NCBI RefSeq assembly: GCF_000802185.1
Contig: NZ_KN676113.1
Coordinates: forward strand, 5,154,028 to 5,218,027
Length of the DNA stretch: 64,000 nucleotides
Direction of reading: 5' to 3'
Source of the DNA: Belnapia sp. F-4-1
GTDB taxonomy: Bacteria > Pseudomonadota > Alphaproteobacteria > Acetobacterales > Acetobacteraceae
Part shown: in pieces, positions 17,157 to 25,033 of the stretch
Layout: each line of letters opens with the position of its first letter
Position numbering within the stretch: position 1 is the stretch's first letter
Notes under the pieces: model-generated
The model's input: the letters and a program-made list of their open reading frames with translations, nothing else
What the model was told of the DNA's origin: nothing
Database searches by the model: none
Translations under genes and position numbers: made by a program

Positions 17157-18611
17157 CTACAGCGCCAGGACGATGGCGACGGCGGCGACCAGGCCGATGC
17201 CCCAGGACCAGGGATCGCGCAGGGCGAAGACCACCGGGTCATGCTGCAACTCCCGGCGATGGGCCAGCAGCCAGATTCGCATCAGCCAGATGGCGACCGC
17301 GCCCGGCGCGACATAGAGCCAGGCCGGATTGTTGTACATGCGCGAGGGCAGCGCATCGTTGGCGACATAAAGGATCATGATCTGCAGGGCGCCGATCCCC
17401 GCCGCCGCGCCGAAGCCGAGCGTCAGCGGCCAGTCCTCCACCTCCCAGCCGCGACGGGCGAGGCCGCCGCCGTCGCGCGCCTCCATCAGCTCGCAATGCC
17501 GCTTGGCCAGCGCCAGGGAGAAGAAGAAGAAGGCGGCGAAGGCGACGAGCCAGGGCGAATAGGGAACATCGGCGAGTTCGATGCCGAGCGAGAGCCGCAT
17601 GGTGAAGAGCGCGGCGATGGTCAGCGTGTCGATCAGCGCGATGCGCTTGAGGCCGCCGGAATAAAGCAGCGACAGCCCGCAATAGCCGATGATGGCGACG
17701 GAAAGCATCGGCCGGAACAGCAGCGGCGCCAGCAGGGCGAAGGTGATGAGGCCGAGCGCCACGGCCAGCGCATGCAGCGGGCGGATGCGCCCCGAGGCGA
17801 TGGCGCGGTGCCGCTTCTTGCGGTGCTGCCGGTCCGAGTTGAGGTCGGCCAGGTCGTTCAGCAGGTAGGTGCCGGAGGCGGCGAGGCTCAGCAGGAGCAT
17901 GCCCAGCACGCAGTGCAGGATGGCCGTCGCGTCGTGCAGCTTGTGGCCGAGCAGCAGCGGCACCAGCACCAGGACGTTTTTCGACCACTGATGGATGCGG
18001 AGCGCGCTGATCCAGGTGCGGAGGCGCGAGCCCTCGGGCGGGAATTCAGCGGCGACGGCGGGGTTGATGCTGCGCGCCGCGGCGGCGGTCGCCGGGCTGG
18101 CATTCACCAGGACGATCTCGGTGGCGGCGGCGAAGACGGGCAGGTCGTGCCGGCTGTCGCCCGCATAGGCGAAGCCTTCGGGGAAGGAGCGGCGGAGGAA
18201 TTCCGCCTTCTCCTCGCTGCGCAGGTTGCGCGTGCCATCGCTGCCCGTCGCGCTGCGGAAAAGGCCGACATGGGCCGCAATGGCATCGGCAATCGCCTGG
18301 TCGGCGGCGGTGACGAGGTGCAGCTCGCGGCCGAGGCTGTGCTGCTCGCGCAACCAGTCGAGGAAGGGCTGGCGCAGCGGCAGCCCCGCGGCATCGGCGG
18401 GCGCCTGCTGGCTGACGCGGCGCTTGAAGGCGGCACGGCCCTCCGGCAGGCTGCGCAGCAGGCCGGGAACGGCGGTGGGGCTGTGCAGCAGCGCCTCCAC
18501 CAATCCTTCATGCAGCGTATCGGTGGCCAGCAGCGTCCCATCGAGGTCGACAGCGAGCGGCAACAACCGCGCCGTCCCGGGAAGCGCCTCGCTCGTCTGC
18601 ACGTCTTCCAT
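17157..18611 (-). CDS. HAD phosphatase - UbiA phosphoribosyltransferase fusion (DPPR synthase-like)
   Basis: A 484-residue fusion. Residues about 15-190 are a HAD phosphatase with all motifs: VDLDGTLL (Asp22, Asp24), Lys135, and GDSRHD (Asp152, Asp156). Residues about 200-484 are a UbiA-type membrane transferase with about 8-9 helices and the metal motif NDLADLNSD (252-260), followed by KKRHRAIASG as in decaprenyl-phosphate phosphoribosyltransferases rather than quinone-pathway UbiA. Together the domains could attach phosphoribose from PRPP to a polyprenyl phosphate and remove its 5-phosphate. It is the first gene of the operon leading into dprE1- and dprE2-like genes. The ATG at 18611 starts just before the HAD domain; the frame is continuous, so this is not a frameshift artefact. 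Confidence 0.87.
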   Translation of the reverse strand: MEDVQTSEALPGTARLLPLAVDLDGTLLATDTLHEGLVEALLHSPTAVPGLLRSLPEGRAAFKRRVSQQAPADAAGLPLRQPFLDWLREQHSLGRELHLVTAADQAIADAIAAHVGLFRSATGSDGTRNLRSEEKAEFLRRSFPEGFAYAGDSRHDLPVFAAATEIVLVNASPATAAAARSINPAVAAEFPPEGSRLRTWISALRIHQWSKNVLVLVPLLLGHKLHDATAILHCVLGMLLLSLAASGTYLLNDLADLNSDRQHRKKRHRAIASGRIRPLHALAVALGLITFALLAPLLFRPMLSVAIIGYCGLSLLYSGGLKRIALIDTLTIAALFTMRLSLGIELADVPYSPWLVAFAAFFFFSLALAKRHCELMEARDGGGLARRGWEVEDWPLTLGFGAAAGIGALQIMILYVANDALPSRMYNNPAWLYVAPGAVAIWLMRIWLLAHRRELQHDPVVFALRDPWSWGIGLVAAVAIVLAL

Positions 18612-18924
18612 ACAATACCGATCCGATCTTATGCCGCAGCGCAAAATCACATCTGCTCCCGGCTTCGGGTAATGCCATTGGCGTGAGACATGCAACTTCA
18701 CGCAGAAACGTCTCGTTATGCACACTAAGGTTTGACCACAAATGCACAAGACTGGTGCAACTCTGGCGCGTTTCCGGGCCGGTCCGCGCACGCAACGCAA
18801 CGTGACCGCAACCGCAGCACCGTGAGGCGGCACGATCTTTCCTTTACATGTGTTCCGCTCCTATTTTCCGGCGGCTTCCGGGACATGGTGGCGGATGCAG
18901 GATACGGTCATTACCGAGGACAGG
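18612..18924. other. Divergent control region of the glycan block
   Basis: This 313-base region separates the minus-strand HAD-UbiA operon from the plus-strand glycosyltransferase pair. It is less GC-rich than its flanks between 18640 and 18760 and has several TGCA-containing words (near 18690, 18718, 18743 and 18756). Promoters for both directions should be here, but I could not place hexamers with confidence. No gene is visible. Confidence 0.5.
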
Positions 18925-20013
18925 ATGACAACGACACACCATGGTGAGGCGGCGGTGCCACCCACCGCCCGCGTGCCGAGCGTCACCGCCTGCCTGGTCA
19001 CGCATGATAGGCCGCACTACGTGCGCAGCTGCCTCGAAAGCTTGCGCCAGCAGACGGTCGGTCCGGACGGCTTCGACATCATCGTGGTCGATAGCTGCTC
19101 CGCGCCCGCGGTCAGCGAGGAGCTCGCCGCGCTGGTCGCCCCGCTGCCGAATGCACGGCTGCTGCGCGTGGATCGACCCGGCGCCAGCGCCGCGCGCAAC
19201 CTGGGCGCCGAGGCGAGCGAGGCGGATTTCGTCGCCTATCTCGATGACGACGCGCTGGCCATGCCGGACTGGATCGAGCGGATCCAGCAGGTCGCGGCGA
19301 AGCGCGACCCGTGGCCGGGCGTGCTCGCCGGCCGCGTGCTGCCGGTTTGGGAGGCGCCGCTGCCGGGCTGGTGGCCGGATAGCCTGCGCGGCGTGCTCTC
19401 CATCATCGAATGGGAAGGCACCGGCGAGTTCCGCACGCCGCAAGTGCCGGCCGGGCTGGAGCCTTACGGTGTCAACATGATCGTGCAGCGCCTGCCGCTG
19501 CTGGAGATGGGCGGCTTCGCCGACCGGCTCGGCCGCGTCGGCAAGCTGCTGCTTTCCGACGAGGATGTGCAGGTCGGCTGGCGGTTGCAGGACCGCGGCT
19601 ATTCCGCCTGGTACGACAGCAGCATCGTCGTCCGCCATCAGATCCAGGCGAAGCGTCTGAATCCGCAATGGCTGCTGGACCGGCTCTACTGGCAGGGCGC
19701 ATCGACGGTCGCCACGCGCCGCATCCTCGGCGCGCCGGAGCAGGTTTGGCGCGAGCTGCCGCGTCGCCTCGTGGTCGAGGCCCTCACCCTGCCGAGCTCG
19801 CTGCTGCCGGCGAGCAGCACGGCGCTGCTGGCGCTGCGCTGGCGCCTCGCCTATGCGCGCGGCTTCACCCGCATGGCACTGATGGGCGAGCAGAAGAAGC
19901 GCAGCCTGCCCGGCCGCCTGCTGCGCGCCCTGCTGCGCCGCGACGGCGAGCCCGTCATCCCGACCCTTGACATCGGCGCCCGCGCCGACGAAGCCGGCAA
20001 GACCCATCGATGA
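18925..20013 (+). CDS. Family 2 glycosyltransferase
   Basis: A 362-residue GT-A protein. VTACLVTHDRPHYVRSCLES begins the nucleotide-binding fold, VAYLDDDALAMPDWIE gives the DxD-type metal site, and LLLSDEDVQVGWRL matches the downstream ED acceptor-site motif. No membrane segment is evident until a weakly hydrophobic patch near residue 290 (SLLPASSTALLAL). The start at 18925 sits behind GAGGACAGG. It overlaps the next glycosyltransferase gene by 4 bases and diverges from the arabinose-lipid operon, so it likely builds the same surface glycan. Donor and acceptor are unknown. Confidence 0.9.
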   Translation: MTTTHHGEAAVPPTARVPSVTACLVTHDRPHYVRSCLESLRQQTVGPDGFDIIVVDSCSAPAVSEELAALVAPLPNARLLRVDRPGASAARNLGAEASEADFVAYLDDDALAMPDWIERIQQVAAKRDPWPGVLAGRVLPVWEAPLPGWWPDSLRGVLSIIEWEGTGEFRTPQVPAGLEPYGVNMIVQRLPLLEMGGFADRLGRVGKLLLSDEDVQVGWRLQDRGYSAWYDSSIVVRHQIQAKRLNPQWLLDRLYWQGASTVATRRILGAPEQVWRELPRRLVVEALTLPSSLLPASSTALLALRWRLAYARGFTRMALMGEQKKRSLPGRLLRALLRRDGEPVIPTLDIGARADEAGKTHR

Positions 20014-20930
20014 GCGAGCATGCCCTTACCGTCTTCTTCGCCACGCGCAATCGCGCGCACGCGATTCCGCGCGTGCTGGAGGCCTTCACCGGCCTGCAAT
20101 CGCCGGAAGCCGGGTGGAAGCTGGTCGTCACCGACAACGGCAGCAGCGACGGCACCCTCGACGTGCTGGAGGGCTTTGCCGGGCGGCTGCCGCTGACCAT
20201 CCTCTCCTGCCCGAAGCCCGGCAAGAATCGCGCCCTGAACCTGGCCCTGCCAGAATTGCAGGGCCGCCTCGCCGTCTTCACCGATGATGACGTGCTGCCG
20301 GATGCCGACTGGCTGGTCCGCCTGCTCGCCGCGGCCGACGAGCATCCGGAGGCGGACATGTTCGGCGGCACGGTGGCGCCGGAATGGCCGCGGCCGAAGC
20401 CAGACTGGCTTTCGGAAGAGGTCGTCGAGTTCAGCATGCTCTATTCGCAGCAGCTGCGGCCGAGCGGGCCCTGCGGTTTCGCTGACATCTTCGGCCCCAA
20501 CATGGCGATTCGCGCCGATATCTTCCGCGCCGGCACGCGCTTCGCCGAGCATGTCGGGCCGGACGGCACCAACCCGCTCTACGCCATGGGCAGCGAGACG
20601 GAGCTGCTGCGGCGGCTGGAGATGGCCGGGCATCGCGGCTGGTTCGAGGCCTCGGCCCGCCTGCGCCACATCATCCGCCCGGAGCAGATGGAGGAAGGCT
20701 GGATCCTCGAGCGCGCCTTCCGCTACGGCGCCGGCGAGGGCCGCAACTATGTCGCCGGCTCGCTGCCGAAGGACATCCTGCGCCGTGTTGTCTACCGCAT
20801 CGCCGCGCAGGGGATGCGGCTGATGCCGCACTCGCCGCGGCGCCTCCGCATCCGCTACCGCGACCGCTGGCTCGCCGGCGCCGCCGCCGGACGCCAGGCG
20901 CCGCAGCAGGGTTCCGCTATTCCGCGGTGA
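20010..20930 (+). CDS. Family 2 glycosyltransferase
   Basis: A 306-residue GT-A glycosyltransferase. LTVFFATRNRAHAIPRVLEA starts the fold, VVTDNGSSDGT and VFTDDDVLPDADWL hold the nucleotide and metal sites, and AMGSETELLRRLEMAG corresponds to the C-terminal catalytic E-T/D-E region. It overlaps the preceding glycosyltransferase through ATGA, implying coupled synthesis. Its last 14 bases overlap the tail of the opposing Bug receptor gene. Together the two enzymes probably add successive sugars to one glycan. Confidence 0.9.
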   Translation: MSEHALTVFFATRNRAHAIPRVLEAFTGLQSPEAGWKLVVTDNGSSDGTLDVLEGFAGRLPLTILSCPKPGKNRALNLALPELQGRLAVFTDDDVLPDADWLVRLLAAADEHPEADMFGGTVAPEWPRPKPDWLSEEVVEFSMLYSQQLRPSGPCGFADIFGPNMAIRADIFRAGTRFAEHVGPDGTNPLYAMGSETELLRRLEMAGHRGWFEASARLRHIIRPEQMEEGWILERAFRYGAGEGRNYVAGSLPKDILRRVVYRIAAQGMRLMPHSPRRLRIRYRDRWLAGAAAGRQAPQQGSAIPR

Positions 20931-21888
20931 TCCCGCCCTGCGTCACCACGCGCTTCCAGCGGGCGATTTCGGCCTGCTGGAAGGCGGCGAACTGCTCCGG
21001 CGAATTGCCCACCACTTCGAAGCCAAGGTCGGCCAGCCGCGACTCGGTCTGCGGCGCGCGCAGCGCGGCGATGGCGGCGGCATGCACCTTGGCGACCAGC
21101 GGTGCCGGCATCCCCGCCGGCCCGCCGAAGCCCTGCCAGGAATAGACGACGAAGTCGCGCAGCCCCGCCTCGCCCGCCGTCGGCACCTCCGGCAGCAACG
21201 GGCTGCGCGCCTCGCTGGTGATGATGATCGGCCGCACCCGGCCGTCCCTGATCTGCGGCGCGATGGAGCCGAGATTCTGGAAGGACATCTGCACCGTGCC
21301 CGCGATCAGGTCGGTCGTTGCCGGCCCGCCGCCGGCATAGGGGACGTGCGCCACTTCGGTGCCCGTCGCCTGCTTGAACATCTCCATCGTCAGATGGTCC
21401 GACGAGCCGATGCCGCTGGTGGAGTAGGAGGCGCGGCCGCCACTGCCCTTCAGCCAGGCAATCAGTTCCGGCAGCGTCTTCGCCGGCACCTGGCCGGGAT
21501 GCACCACCAGCACGTTCGGCGTCCGCACCGTCTGGGTGATGCGCGTCAGCTGCGTGACGGGGTCGTAGGCGAGGTTCGGCCGCAGCGCGACATTGATCGC
21601 CCAGGTGCTGATCGGCGCATGCATCAGCGTGTAGCCGTCGGGCGCGCTGCGGATGACGCCGCGCGCGCCGACCTCGCCGGTCGCGCCCGGCCGGTTCTCG
21701 GCGACCACGGGCTTGCTGAGGGACTGCTGCATCCCCTGCGCCAGGGCGCGGCCGATGATGTCGGACGAAGAGCCGGGGGCGAAGGGCACCACGATCGTCA
21801 CCGTGCGGGAAGGCCATTCCTCCTCCGCCCGCGCCGCGCGGCTGGCGAGCAGCAGGCCCGTGGCCCCGATCACTTGACGGCGATGCAT
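20917..21888 (-). CDS. Bug-family tripartite tricarboxylate transporter receptor
   Basis: A 323-residue periplasmic binding protein with a signal peptide (MHRRQVIGATGLLLASRAARA). The Bug hallmarks are VTIVVPFAPGSSSDIIGRAL near the start of the mature part, VVAENRPGATGEVGARGV, and the two-lobe pattern with VPYAGGGPATTDLIAG. Bug proteins bind carboxylates or similar small molecules for TctAB-type transporters. No TctA or TctB gene is adjacent, as is common in species with large Bug families. A good AAGGAG site precedes the ATG at 21888. It may deliver a substrate for the catabolic cluster that starts 138 bases away on the other strand. Confidence 0.92.
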   Translation of the reverse strand: MHRRQVIGATGLLLASRAARAEEEWPSRTVTIVVPFAPGSSSDIIGRALAQGMQQSLSKPVVAENRPGATGEVGARGVIRSAPDGYTLMHAPISTWAINVALRPNLAYDPVTQLTRITQTVRTPNVLVVHPGQVPAKTLPELIAWLKGSGGRASYSTSGIGSSDHLTMEMFKQATGTEVAHVPYAGGGPATTDLIAGTVQMSFQNLGSIAPQIRDGRVRPIIITSEARSPLLPEVPTAGEAGLRDFVVYSWQGFGGPAGMPAPLVAKVHAAAIAALRAPQTESRLADLGFEVVGNSPEQFAAFQQAEIARWKRVVTQGGITAE

Positions 21889-22026
21889 GGCGTGCTCCTT
21901 CCCGGTTCGTTGGGGCGCATTGGCCGTGGCCGCCGCACCGCCGTCAAGCCGGGCGCGACGCATCGGGCAGCGTTCGTCGCTTGACGCGCGGCGCCCCGCG
22001 CGCTCGCCTGGGCGGAGGAGGAAACA

Positions 22027-23193
22027 ATGCTCCCCACCCCCCACCCGTTCCGGCTCGAGATCCCTGACCAGGCCATCGCCGATCTGAAGGCCCGCCTCGC
22101 CCTGACCCGGCTGCCCGACCAGGCGCCTGGCGAGCCCTGGGCGACCGGCACCGATGTCGATTATCTGGGCGGCCTGCTCGCCTATTGGCAAAGCGGCTTC
22201 AACTGGCGTCATGCCGAGGCTCGGCTGAACGCCTTCCCGCAATTCACCGTCCCCCTGCACGGGATCGACCTGCATTACCTGCACGTCCAGGGCCAAGGGC
22301 CGGCGCCGATGCCGCTGCTGCTGATGCATGGCTGGCCCGGCTCGGTCTTCGAATTCCTCGACATCATCCCGCGCCTGACCGACCCCGCGCATTTCGGCGG
22401 CGACCCGGCGGATGCCTTCACCGTGGTCGTCCCCTCGCTGCCGGGCTACAGCCTCTCCTTCAAGCCGGGCCAGCCGCGCTTCCCGATCGAGGCGGTGGCG
22501 GACTGCCTCGCCCATCTCATGACCGGCGTGCTGGGCTATGAGCGATTCGGTGCGCAGGGCGGCGATTGGGGCGGCTTCACCGCCTCCCGCCTCGGGGTCG
22601 CGCATCCGGAGAAGCTGGTCGGCATCCACCTCAACCTGCTCTCCCTCCGCCCCGACCAGAAGCCGCCCGAGAACCCCAGCGAGGAGGAGCGGCGCTACCT
22701 CGCCGAGGTCGATCACTGGATGAGGGAAGAGACCGGCTACCAATGGATCCAGGGCACGAAGCCGCAGACCCTGGCCTTCGCGCTGAACGACAGCCCAGCC
22801 GGGCTCGCCGCCTGGATCGTCGAGAAATTCCGCGCCTGGTCGGATTGCGACGGCGACGTGGAGAGCGTCCATCCGCGCGACCGGCTGCTGGCGAATATCG
22901 CCCTCTACTGGTTCACCGGCTGCATCGGCGCCTCCTTCTGGCCCTACTACGCCCGGATGCACGGAGCCTGGCCGATTCCAGAGGGGCGCACCGTCGACGT
23001 GCCCATGGGCTATGCCGCCTTCCCGAAGGAGATCCGCCGCCCGCCGCGCAGCATCGCCGAGCGGACCTATACCGACATCCGCCGCTGGACGCCGATGGAG
23101 CGCGGCGGGCATTTCGCCGCCATGGAGCAGCCGGCGGCGCTGGCCGAGGAGATCGCCGCCTTCTTCCGCCCGCTCCGGGGCGGCGCGGCATGA
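22027..23193 (+). CDS. Epoxide hydrolase (EHN-type alpha/beta hydrolase)
   Basis: A 388-residue protein with the N-terminal EHN domain (FRLEIPDQAIADLKARLALTR) followed by an alpha/beta-hydrolase domain. LLMHGWPGSVFEF holds the HGxP oxyanion loop, GAQGGDWGGFTAS carries the nucleophile Asp, and RGGHFAAMEQP carries the catalytic His near the C-terminus. These are the features of microsomal-type epoxide hydrolases, which open epoxides to diols. It starts a cluster of four same-strand genes; its stop overlaps the start of the MDR reductase gene (ATGA). Substrate unknown. Confidence 0.9.
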   Translation: MLPTPHPFRLEIPDQAIADLKARLALTRLPDQAPGEPWATGTDVDYLGGLLAYWQSGFNWRHAEARLNAFPQFTVPLHGIDLHYLHVQGQGPAPMPLLLMHGWPGSVFEFLDIIPRLTDPAHFGGDPADAFTVVVPSLPGYSLSFKPGQPRFPIEAVADCLAHLMTGVLGYERFGAQGGDWGGFTASRLGVAHPEKLVGIHLNLLSLRPDQKPPENPSEEERRYLAEVDHWMREETGYQWIQGTKPQTLAFALNDSPAGLAAWIVEKFRAWSDCDGDVESVHPRDRLLANIALYWFTGCIGASFWPYYARMHGAWPIPEGRTVDVPMGYAAFPKEIRRPPRSIAERTYTDIRRWTPMERGGHFAAMEQPAALAEEIAAFFRPLRGGAA

Positions 23194-24200
23194 AGGCCGT
23201 CGGCTATGCCGAGCGCGGCCTGCCGATCGGCGATCCGCGCTCGCTCCAGGACCTCGACCTGCCGGCCCCGCCCCAGCCCGAGGGGCGCGACCTGCTGGTC
23301 CGGGTGGAGGCCGTCTCGGTCAATCCGCGCGACGCGAAGAGCCGGGCCGTCTTCGACGCCTCGGCCGAGGCGCCGCGCGTGCTGGGCTACGACGCCGCCG
23401 GCATCGTCGAGGCGGTGGGGCCAAGCTGCACGCTCTTTCGCCCCGGCGATGCGGTCTTCTACGCCGGCGTGCTCGACCGGCCCGGCTCCAATGCCGAATT
23501 GCAGCTGGTCGACGAGCGGATCGTCGGCCGTAAGCCGGAGACCCTCTCCCATGCGGCGGCCGCCGCCCTGCCGCTGACCACGCTGACCGCTTGGGAGATG
23601 CTGTTCGACCGGCTGGAGATCCCGCGCGACGGCGGCGCGGGCGAGGCGCTGCTGATGCTCGGCGGCGCCGGGGGCGTGCCCTCCATCGCCATCGCCCTGG
23701 CCCGGGCGCTGACCGGGCTGCGCATCATCGGCACCGCCTCCCGCCCCGAGAGCGCCGCCTGGGTCCGCGAATGCGGCGCGCATGAGGTGGTGGACCACAG
23801 CCAGCCACTCGCGGCGCAGGTGAAACCCTTCGGCCCGGTCCGCTACGTCTTCTCCACCCATACCGATGCCGCCGTCTGGGCCGAGATCGCCAAGCTGATC
23901 GCGCCGCAGGGGCGATTCGGGTTGATCGACGACCCGGAGCCGCTCGACCTGCGGCTGGTGAAGTTCAAGAGCGTCTCGATCCATTGGGAGGCGATGTTCA
24001 CCCGGCCGATGTTCCGCACCGCCGACATGGAACGGCAGCACGCGATCCTCACCGAGGCCGCCGCGCTGATCGATGCCGGCAGGCTGCGCCCGGCGGCGCC
24101 AGAGAACTACGGCCGGATCAATGCCGAGAACCTGCGCCGCGCCCATGCCGTCATCGAGGCGGGGCGCGTGCGGGGCAAGATCGTGCTCGAAGGATTCTAG
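23190..24200 (+). CDS. Zinc-independent MDR-family oxidoreductase (quinone reductase type)
   Basis: A 336-residue medium-chain dehydrogenase/reductase. The catalytic fold begins VEAVSVNPRDAKSR and LGYDAAGIVEAVG; the cofactor-binding domain has LLMLGGAGGVPSIAIALAR. The zinc-ligand Cys/His set of alcohol dehydrogenases is missing, placing it with quinone oxidoreductase or enoyl-reductase relatives that use NADPH. It overlaps the epoxide hydrolase by 4 bases and is followed after 14 bases by a hydratase, suggesting successive steps on one substrate. Confidence 0.9.
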   Translation: MKAVGYAERGLPIGDPRSLQDLDLPAPPQPEGRDLLVRVEAVSVNPRDAKSRAVFDASAEAPRVLGYDAAGIVEAVGPSCTLFRPGDAVFYAGVLDRPGSNAELQLVDERIVGRKPETLSHAAAAALPLTTLTAWEMLFDRLEIPRDGGAGEALLMLGGAGGVPSIAIALARALTGLRIIGTASRPESAAWVRECGAHEVVDHSQPLAAQVKPFGPVRYVFSTHTDAAVWAEIAKLIAPQGRFGLIDDPEPLDLRLVKFKSVSIHWEAMFTRPMFRTADMERQHAILTEAAALIDAGRLRPAAPENYGRINAENLRRAHAVIEAGRVRGKIVLEGF

Positions 24201-24214
24201 ACCGGGAGACGACG

Positions 24215-25006
24215 ATGCTCGACGACGGAGCGGCCAAGGAGGCCGCCGCGCTGCTCTGGCGCCACTGGCAGGAGGGACGGCGCCTCGATGCCCTCCCCGC
24301 CTCGCTGCGGCCCGGCAGCCGGGCCGAGGGCTACGCGATCCAGTCCCGCTTCGAAGGGCGCGACGGTCGGCCGCTCTTCGGCTGGAAGATCGCCGCCACC
24401 AGCCGGGCCGGGCAGGCGCATATCGGCGTCGACGGGCCGCTCGCTGGCCGCATCCTCGCCAGCCGGGTCTTCGCCGATGGGGCAGAGGTGCCGCTCGGCG
24501 CCAATGCCATGCTGGTCGCCGAGCCGGAATTCGTCTTCCACCTCGCCCGCGACCTGCCACCCCGCCCCGCGCCCTACAACCAGGCGGAGGTGATGGCGGC
24601 GGTCGGCGCGCTGCATCTCGGCATCGAGGTGCCGGACAGCCGCTTCGGGGATTTTGCCCGGGCCGGCGGGCCGCAGCTCATCGCCGACAATGCCTGCGCC
24701 CATCAATTCGTCCTCGGCCCAGAGGCGCCGGCCGAGTGGCGTGGGATCGACCTCGCCGCTCATCCGGTCAGTGCGCAGGTCGGCAAGCGCTACGGCCGCG
24801 AAGGCATCGGCGCCAATGTGCTGGGCGACCCGCGCATCGCCCTCACTTGGCTTGCGAACGAGCTCTCCGCCCATGGGCCTGGCCTCGCCTCCGGGCAGTA
24901 CGTCACCACCGGCACCTGCATGGTGCCGCTCGAGATCCGGGCGGGCGATGCGGTCCGGGCGGAGTTCGGGCGGCTTGGCAGCGTCGCCGTTCGGTTTATA
25001 GCCTGA
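24215..25006 (+). CDS. 2-keto-4-pentenoate hydratase-type protein (FAH superfamily)
   Basis: A 263-residue member of the hydratase/decarboxylase branch of the FAH superfamily. GWKIAATSRAGQAHIGVDGPL, VAEPEFVFHLARDLP (metal-binding Glu) and LHLGIEVPDSRF are the family landmarks, and the C-terminal QYVTTGTCMVPLEIRAGD matches the usual end. Relatives hydrate 2-hydroxypentadienoate in meta-cleavage pathways of aromatic breakdown or act on other 2-keto acids. The start at 24215 follows GGGAGACGACG. It sits between the MDR reductase and the GMC oxidoreductase on one strand. Confidence 0.88.
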   Translation: MLDDGAAKEAAALLWRHWQEGRRLDALPASLRPGSRAEGYAIQSRFEGRDGRPLFGWKIAATSRAGQAHIGVDGPLAGRILASRVFADGAEVPLGANAMLVAEPEFVFHLARDLPPRPAPYNQAEVMAAVGALHLGIEVPDSRFGDFARAGGPQLIADNACAHQFVLGPEAPAEWRGIDLAAHPVSAQVGKRYGREGIGANVLGDPRIALTWLANELSAHGPGLASGQYVTTGTCMVPLEIRAGDAVRAEFGRLGSVAVRFIA

Positions 25007-25033
25007 GGGCCAGGGATCAGCAGGACGCCGGAC

